This document shows positions 60,122-64,000 of a DNA stretch of 64,000 bases, piece by piece; the first letter of the stretch is position 1, and every line of letters starts with the position of its first letter. The DNA is taken from the NCBI RefSeq assembly GCF_928381405.1, contig NZ_CAKMSB010000004.1, forward strand, positions 1 through 64,000. Reading direction: 5' to 3'. The notes under the pieces are model-generated. The model saw nothing but the letters and a program-made list of their open reading frames with translations. It had not been told where the DNA came from and made no database searches. Position numbers and translations under genes: made by a program. The stretch is from Rothia nasisuis (GTDB lineage: Bacteria > Actinomycetota > Actinomycetes > Actinomycetales > Micrococcaceae).

Positions 60122-61237
60122 ATGAGGGGTATGCGTAACCCTTTCTCCCCATCATTTGGCGCTACCCCACCCAACATCTTCGGCAGGTCCAAAGAACTCA
60201 GTAGCTTCACAGAAGCTCTCCAGGAAGGGCCTGGCAGCCCCGGCCGTGCCATGCTTTTTACCGGTGCCCGCGGAATGGGGAAAACAGTACTCCTCAACGA
60301 AATCGAAAACATCGCCCGTGATCATGGTTGGGCAACAATCTCTGAAACAGCAACACCCGGTGTAGCCCAGAGGCTCCAAGAGACCTACCTACCGCTGGCT
60401 CTTGATGACTGGGGCAAGCGATCTTCCAAAAGTCATATCACGTCGGTTTCCGTCACTGGTCTCGGCAGTCTCACCCGGAGTATCAGCGAGCAGCCCCCTG
60501 TTGTTCCTACTCTTCGTCTGCTCCTCAGCGAGATTCTTGATGTCCTTGAAGAAAACAGCTCAGGGCTGCTCATTACCCTCGATGAAGTCCACCGTGAAAA
60601 CATAGATGACCTCAGAGAAATTGCAACAGCAATCCAGCATCTCTTCCGCGAAGGGCGCAACATCATGTTTGTTGCCGCAGGACTACCGCACGCTATCCAC
60701 GATTTGCTGAACGACAACGTCCTCACTTTTCTACGGCGAGCAGAACGCTATTCGCTAGGTCTACTATCACCGCAAGCAAGGCACGATGCATTTGTAGAAG
60801 CATTCGCAAATAGCGGTAAAACTATCTCATCAGAGGCAGTGGAACAGGTAGCTAGCGCCTCCCAGGGATACCCCTATCTCATCCAGTTACTGGGTTACCA
60901 TGCCTGGCGACTGTCTGTTGACGATTCTCAAGTGGATACGGCTACGGCACAAGAGGCAATTCAGGTCTCCCGTTCAAAACTCACATATCTTGTGCATGAA
61001 CCCGCCCTATCAGCACTTTCTCACGGTGATATGGAATTTTTGAGGGCGATGGCTCATGACAAGGGGGAAAGCAAAATCGCTGATATTGCAGAGCGCCTCG
61101 GCAAAACTGTTCAAGAACTCAGCGTATACCGCCAGCGGCTTTTGAAAGCAGAAGTTATCGCAGCGACAGGCCATGGCAAGCTTTCTTTTGTCTTGCCCTA
61201 TATGCAGGAATTTATCGCTAATAAATTCGCTGAATAG
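60122..61237 (+). CDS. AAA (ORC/Cdc6-like, AAA_16) ATPase with winged helix
   Basis: The 371-residue ATPase has NIFGRSKELSSFTEALQEG (about 18-36), Walker A FTGARGMGKTVLLNEIEN (about 45-62), Walker B GLLITLDEVH (about 149-158), sensor-like MFVAAGLP (about 182-189) and SQGYPYLIQLLGYHAWRLSV (about 248-267). The C-terminal part (about 300-371, IADIAERLGKTVQELSVYRQ) looks like a winged helix. It belongs to stand-alone actinobacterial AAA proteins without known function. A second ATG at 60131 is possible, but GAGGGG would be too close to it. It stands intact among remnants. Confidence 0.75.
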   Translation: MRGMRNPFSPSFGATPPNIFGRSKELSSFTEALQEGPGSPGRAMLFTGARGMGKTVLLNEIENIARDHGWATISETATPGVAQRLQETYLPLALDDWGKRSSKSHITSVSVTGLGSLTRSISEQPPVVPTLRLLLSEILDVLEENSSGLLITLDEVHRENIDDLREIATAIQHLFREGRNIMFVAAGLPHAIHDLLNDNVLTFLRRAERYSLGLLSPQARHDAFVEAFANSGKTISSEAVEQVASASQGYPYLIQLLGYHAWRLSVDDSQVDTATAQEAIQVSRSKLTYLVHEPALSALSHGDMEFLRAMAHDKGESKIADIAERLGKTVQELSVYRQRLLKAEVIAATGHGKLSFVLPYMQEFIANKFAE

Positions 61238-61246
61238 TAGACGGGG

Positions 61247-61684
61247 CTAGTCAAAGGTAAATTTCGCCAGGGTCACGCAGCCGTAGCCCTCAACGGGCGA
61301 AAAGCCTCTGCCCCGGTAGAGGTCGATGACGTGCTGGTTGCTGGGGTGGGTGTCGGTGGTGATGTAGACCTGGCGGACGCCGCCCACGGCGTCCAACGCC
61401 ATGTCGAGCAGGCGGGAGCCCAGGCCGGACTTCTGAAAGTCCGGGTTGATGAGTAGGTCTTGAATATAGCTGATGCTGACCCCATCGCCGACGGCCCGCA
61501 CCAGCCCGGCGAGTCGGCCGGTGGCGTCCTCGCGAGCCACCGCCAGGTAAAGGCTACCGGTGCACATGGGCACCAGGGCTTCTGGGTGGTTGGTGTAGGC
61601 GTTCCACCCAACGGAGGTGTAGAGATCTACCAGTTCCTGCTTGCTAGGTACCAGACCTACTGAAAAAGTAAAAGCGGTGTTCAT
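61247..61684 (-). CDS. GNAT family acetyltransferase
   Basis: ATG 61684 gives 145 residues (NTAFTFSVGLVPSKQELVDL). The acetyl-CoA region is IQDLLINPDFQKSGLGSRLL (about 72-91), and the end DLYRGRGFSPVEGYGCVTLA is typical of small GNAT enzymes. Its 3' end converges with the AAA ATPase, 9 bp apart. A piece of its N-terminal coding region is found 4 kb upstream at 57648-57698. The substrate is unknown. Confidence 0.85.
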   Translation of the reverse strand: MNTAFTFSVGLVPSKQELVDLYTSVGWNAYTNHPEALVPMCTGSLYLAVAREDATGRLAGLVRAVGDGVSISYIQDLLINPDFQKSGLGSRLLDMALDAVGGVRQVYITTDTHPSNQHVIDLYRGRGFSPVEGYGCVTLAKFTFD

Positions 61685-61820
61685 GGGCAAAACTTTACCG
61701 TGCACTTATCCCTGAAAATACTCCCAGCTTCTTCATCACAGAAAGCAAGTCCAGAACAATATCCTATTGTTGAAAGTACAGCCGTTTGCCATACTGGAAA
61801 GCATAGTAAGGAGAAAACCT

Positions 61821-62042
61821 ATGACCGTGCATGTTGAGTTTACAGCTACTGAAGAAGCACAACTACAGAATCTTTCTTCTACTCTAGGTACAAGCACTGA
61901 AGAGCTAGTGCGTTCTGCTGTACTTGAATATCTTGAACAGCAGGAAGAACAGGTATGGGCACAGCAGGCGTTGGCACGATTTGAGGCAGACGGCCGTGAG
62001 ATCCGCCCTGCCCAGGAATTGTGGGATGAGCTCGGGGTCTGA
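61821..62042 (+). CDS. RelB-like ribbon-helix-helix antitoxin
   Basis: The 73-residue protein starts with an RHH-type DNA-binding segment (TVHVEFTATEEAQLQNLSST, about 2-21, then LGTSTEELVRSAVLEYLEQQ) and ends in an acidic, toxin-binding-type tail (RFEADGREIRPAQELWDELG). AAGGAG precedes ATG 61821. The toxin gene directly behind it is broken, so the antitoxin is orphaned in this genome region. It probably still binds its own promoter (TATTGTTGAAAG area) as an autorepressor, by family analogy. Confidence 0.8.
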   Translation: MTVHVEFTATEEAQLQNLSSTLGTSTEELVRSAVLEYLEQQEEQVWAQQALARFEADGREIRPAQELWDELGV

Positions 62043-62044
62043 TT

Positions 62045-62307
62045 GTGGTCTGGCAACTGGTGCTGGCAAAAGAGTTTGAATAATCGATGAGAAAGCTCGA
62101 TCAGCCGGACATTCGTAGAATTAAGACTTACCTTGACCAGGTAGTTCAGCTAGATAATCCGAGGGCCCGGGGAAAGCGTTGACAGCTGACAAGGTTGGTT
62201 TGTGGCGTTACCGTATAGGAAACTTTCGCGTACTCGTAAAATTTGAAGACCAGCAGATGCAGGTTATCGCTCTCGACGTTGGTCACCGCTCAGCAATTTA
62301 CCGGTAG
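62045..62307 (+). pseudogene. RelE family toxin, inactivated by a stop and a frameshift
   Basis: GTG 62045 follows the antitoxin stop by 2 bp. The frame reads VVWQLVLAKEFE, then TAA, then SMRKLDQPDIRRIKTYLDQV and NPRARGK. There a one-base deletion in an A run shifts the frame; the continuation ALTADKVGLWRYRIGNFRVL, VKFEDQQMQVIALDVGHRSA and IYR-stop is intact in the next frame. Together they are a near-complete RelE toxin (mRNA interferase) with conserved WRYRIGNFRV and DVGHR. Two lesions make it non-functional. Confidence 0.85.
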
Positions 62308-62336
62308 CCCTCTGAGATCCTCTGGTGTTAACACAT

Positions 62337-62400
62337 CACCCCGCCCTTTCTCTCTTCACCCTAGTGATTATCTCGGGGTGAAGAGAAAAAGGGCGGGGTG
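62337..62400. terminator. 25-bp hairpin between the toxin remnant and ABC ATPase
   Basis: 62337-62361 pairs with 62376-62400 with one mismatch. It lies between convergent transcripts. Confidence 0.75.
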
Positions 62401-62449
62401 AAGCAGGTGCAGTTGCGCCCAGGCCAGACCAGCCCTAACGCCGAGCGCC

Positions 62450-63202
62450 TTAGATCCGGTGGTAGTCCGTCATTTCGAAGATCTGCAAGAAGCGCTGGAT
62501 GCGTTCGTTGTCGGAGGCGAAGAAGGCTTCGGGGGCACCGTTGTAGAGCACCTTGCCGCCGTCGAGGAAGACGATGCGGTCAGCAACCCGGCGGGCGAAA
62601 GCCATGTTGTGGGTAACGACCACCAGGGAGCGTTTTTCGCGGGCCAGGTCGATGAGGACGCGAATGACCTCGGCTTCAAGCTCGGGATCGAGGGCGGAGG
62701 TGGGCTCGTCAAAGAGCAGGTAGTCGGGGGCGACCGCCAGGGCGCGGGCAATGGCGACGCGCTGCTGCTGGCCGCCCGAAAGGTTATCGGGGTAGGCATC
62801 CGCCTTATGCCCCAGCCCCACCTTTTCTAGGAGTTCGCGCGCGAGCTGGGCGGCGGCGTCCTTACCCATCTTGCCGCCCAGCACCGGGGCCAGGGCCACG
62901 TTCTGCTCAGCGGTGTAGTGGGGGAAGAGGTTGAAGTTCTGGAAGACCATGGCCGAGTGCTTGCGGATGGTGCGTACCTGCTCGTCGGTGAGCCCGGCGG
63001 CGAAGTCCACCGAGTCACCCTCGATGGTCAGGACGCCGGACTCGGGGGTCTCGAGCAGGTTGAGGCAGCGCAGCAGGGTGGATTTGCCTGAGCCGGAGGG
63101 CCCCAGAATCACGGTGGTCTCGCCGTTGTCGAGGTCCAGGGAGACATCGCGCAAAATGGTGTTCTCGCCGAAGCTTTTGGTTAGATTCTGAAGGCTAAGC
63201 AT
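62450..63202 (-). CDS. Polar amino acid ABC transporter ATP-binding protein
   Basis: The 250-residue ATPase has Walker A GPSGSGKSTLL (about 34-44), the Q-loop AMVFQNFNLFPHYTAEQNVA (about 80-99), signature LSGGQQQRVAIARALAV (about 141-157) and Walker B LLFDEPTSALDPELE (about 161-175), the GlnQ/HisP pattern. ATG 63202 is preceded by AGGAG and overlaps the permease stop (63195-63197), so the two are translationally coupled. A partial duplicate of its 3' half lies at 59578-59765. Confidence 0.92.
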   Translation of the reverse strand: MLSLQNLTKSFGENTILRDVSLDLDNGETTVILGPSGSGKSTLLRCLNLLETPESGVLTIEGDSVDFAAGLTDEQVRTIRKHSAMVFQNFNLFPHYTAEQNVALAPVLGGKMGKDAAAQLARELLEKVGLGHKADAYPDNLSGGQQQRVAIARALAVAPDYLLFDEPTSALDPELEAEVIRVLIDLAREKRSLVVVTHNMAFARRVADRIVFLDGGKVLYNGAPEAFFASDNERIQRFLQIFEMTDYHRI

Positions 63203-63872
63203 GGGCGCTCCTGAGGTAGCGGCTGGTGCGGTTTTCGAGCGCACGCTGGGCAATGGAGAGAAGGGTGAAGATAACCAGATAGATCAGGGCGACCTCCAGG
63301 TACATGGCCAGAGGCTCGAAGGTGCGGGCGGCAACCTGCTTGCCGGCCTGAAAGAGGTCGACCATAGAGATGACCGAGACCAGGGAGGTGCCTTTGACCA
63401 GGTCAATCAGGTCGTTGCCCAGCGGGGGCAGGGCGATGCGGGTGGCCTGCGGAATGACGACGTGGCGCAGGGTCTGCCCCCGAGTGAAGTTGAGGGTGCG
63501 GGCGGCCTCAAACTGGCCGCGCGGTATCGAGGCGTAGGCTGAGCGGAAGGTCTCGGCCACATAAGCGCCGGTATTCAGGCTCAGCGCGATAATGGCGGCA
63601 GGCCAGGTATCGAGGGTGACGCCCACCCGGGGCAGCCCGTAAAAGACCAAGAAGAGCTGCACCAGAAGCGGGGTGCCGCGAAAGAACCACACAAAGGCTG
63701 TGGCCAGCCAGTTGAGCGGGTTGAACCGACTCAGGGTGCGGGCGGCGGTGGCCAGCAACCCCAGCACCAGCGCCAGGGCGAAGGCGATAAGGGTCAGCGG
63801 GATGGTCACCTGCACGGTGGCCAGCAGCAGTGAGGGCAATGATTGCCCCCAGAGTTCTAGGTAGCGGTCCAT
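63195..63872 (-). CDS. Polar amino acid ABC transporter permease
   Basis: The 225-residue permease of the HisMQ type has helices at about 15-40, 55-80, 95-115, 150-170 and 190-212. It carries the family motifs FRGTPLLVQLFLVFYGLP (about 63-80), NTGAYVAETFRSAYASIPRG (about 98-117) and the EAA loop QFEAARTLNFTRGQTLRHVV (about 118-137). A stop codon of an upstream reading frame (PESNP-stop) lies 8 bp before its ATG, so another gene preceded it in the operon. No binding-protein gene is seen in the remaining 128 bases. Confidence 0.92.
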   Translation of the reverse strand: MDRYLELWGQSLPSLLLATVQVTIPLTLIAFALALVLGLLATAARTLSRFNPLNWLATAFVWFFRGTPLLVQLFLVFYGLPRVGVTLDTWPAAIIALSLNTGAYVAETFRSAYASIPRGQFEAARTLNFTRGQTLRHVVIPQATRIALPPLGNDLIDLVKGTSLVSVISMVDLFQAGKQVAARTFEPLAMYLEVALIYLVIFTLLSIAQRALENRTSRYLRSAHA

Positions 63873-64000
63873 GATAATTTACGGGTTGCTTTCAGGGATG
63901 AAGTGAGCGGGTGCGCACTCGCGAGCACTTATGAGCGAACGGAATCAGCCGAGCGGAGCGAGGCTAGGCCGAGGCCCAGCTATGCGGGCCCGGGTCGGTG
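63873..64000. other. Window end: short open tail and GC-rich repeat-like sequence
   Basis: On the minus strand a frame ending SARECAPAHFIPESNP-stop (63879-63881) runs to a TGA near 63945. All three minus frames contain stops between 63945 and 64000, so an intact binding-protein gene does not continue here. The sequence GAGCGAACGGAATCAGCC and GAGCGGAGCGAGGCT resembles in style the GAGCGAAGCGAAC core of the 5503-5662 element. It may be a second such element that cuts the operon. Confidence 0.35.

Noticed and set aside
15-62400. CRISPR array or phage defence island
   Set aside because: No regularly spaced direct repeats with unique spacers and no cas genes were seen. The only repeat series with even spacing is the short one at 60086-60119.
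62398-62830. Plus-strand ORFs antisense to the amino-acid ABC ATPase
   Set aside because: Shadow frames of a conserved gene; the minus-strand protein has all ATPase motifs.

Overview
The window reads as chromosomal DNA of a high-GC actinobacterium. The sequence shows dnaX next to recR, a purSQL operon, SAM-IV and SAM-I riboswitches, a heme oxygenase of the HmuO type and an actinobacterial OppB-like permease of about 510 residues. The general flavour is Micrococcaceae, possibly Rothia; the genus is an inference without any database search. The first 20 bases carry the Tn5/Nextera mosaic end, so position 1 is the raw edge of an assembled contig and dnaX is cut there. I saw no rRNA, tRNA, CRISPR array, integrase, transposase or phage genes.

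Layout. 0-3.3 kb: dnaX 3' end, recR with an unusual acidic tail, lysC. 3.4-5.7 kb: an AT-rich foreign-looking patch with a CoA transferase, a gene fragment and a 160-bp MITE-like palindrome. 5.8-12.6 kb: a conserved glycosylase-annotated protein, two tandem secreted metzincin-type proteases, a PepSY membrane protein, a DUF1304 gene with a broken paralogue, and a TetR regulator. 12.7-16.1 kb: purSQL. 16.2-24.7 kb: TetR with a YhgE/Pip-like membrane protein, heme oxygenase, a CtpE-like P-type ATPase, a beta-glucoside-type PTS transporter behind a RAT/terminator switch, and an ElaA-like acetyltransferase. 24.9-33.7 kb: a peptide ABC importer whose ATPase gene is followed by an AT-rich MFS gene flanked by a second copy of the ATPase 3' end. 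33.8-39.1 kb: hydroxyacid dehydrogenase, TetR, cardiolipin synthase, GlgC, lipoprotein.

39.2-50.4 kb is a sulfur-scavenging region: two NtaA/SnaA/DszA-type flavin monooxygenases, an SsuBAC-type sulfonate importer, a Tat-type secreted protein and acetyl-CoA synthetase. Three separate SAM riboswitches sit here: SAM-IV before monooxygenase 1, SAM-I before ssuB, and SAM-I with a greatly enlarged P3 before acs. In both SAM-I elements the 3' strand of P1 contains or abuts the ribosome binding site, which suggests control of translation. The acs placement is the most unexpected.

50.5-57.5 kb: PadR remnant, GABA transaminase with a divergent PucR regulator, then an alcohol dehydrogenase, a Baeyer-Villiger-type monooxygenase and an esterase-like hydrolase that could form an alcohol-ketone-ester-acid pathway. 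57.6-62.4 kb is a decaying zone: GNAT, TspO, SDR, ABC and RelE remnants around an intact AAA ATPase, an acetyltransferase and an orphan antitoxin. 62.4-64 kb: amino-acid ABC ATPase and permease; the upstream part of that operon lies outside or is interrupted.

A theme across the window is long, near-perfect intergenic hairpins with stems of 12 to 27 bp and mostly no U-tract. Several share an apical sequence, and two duplicated copies differ by a compensatory base-pair change. They probably act as terminators, but some also bracket single genes.
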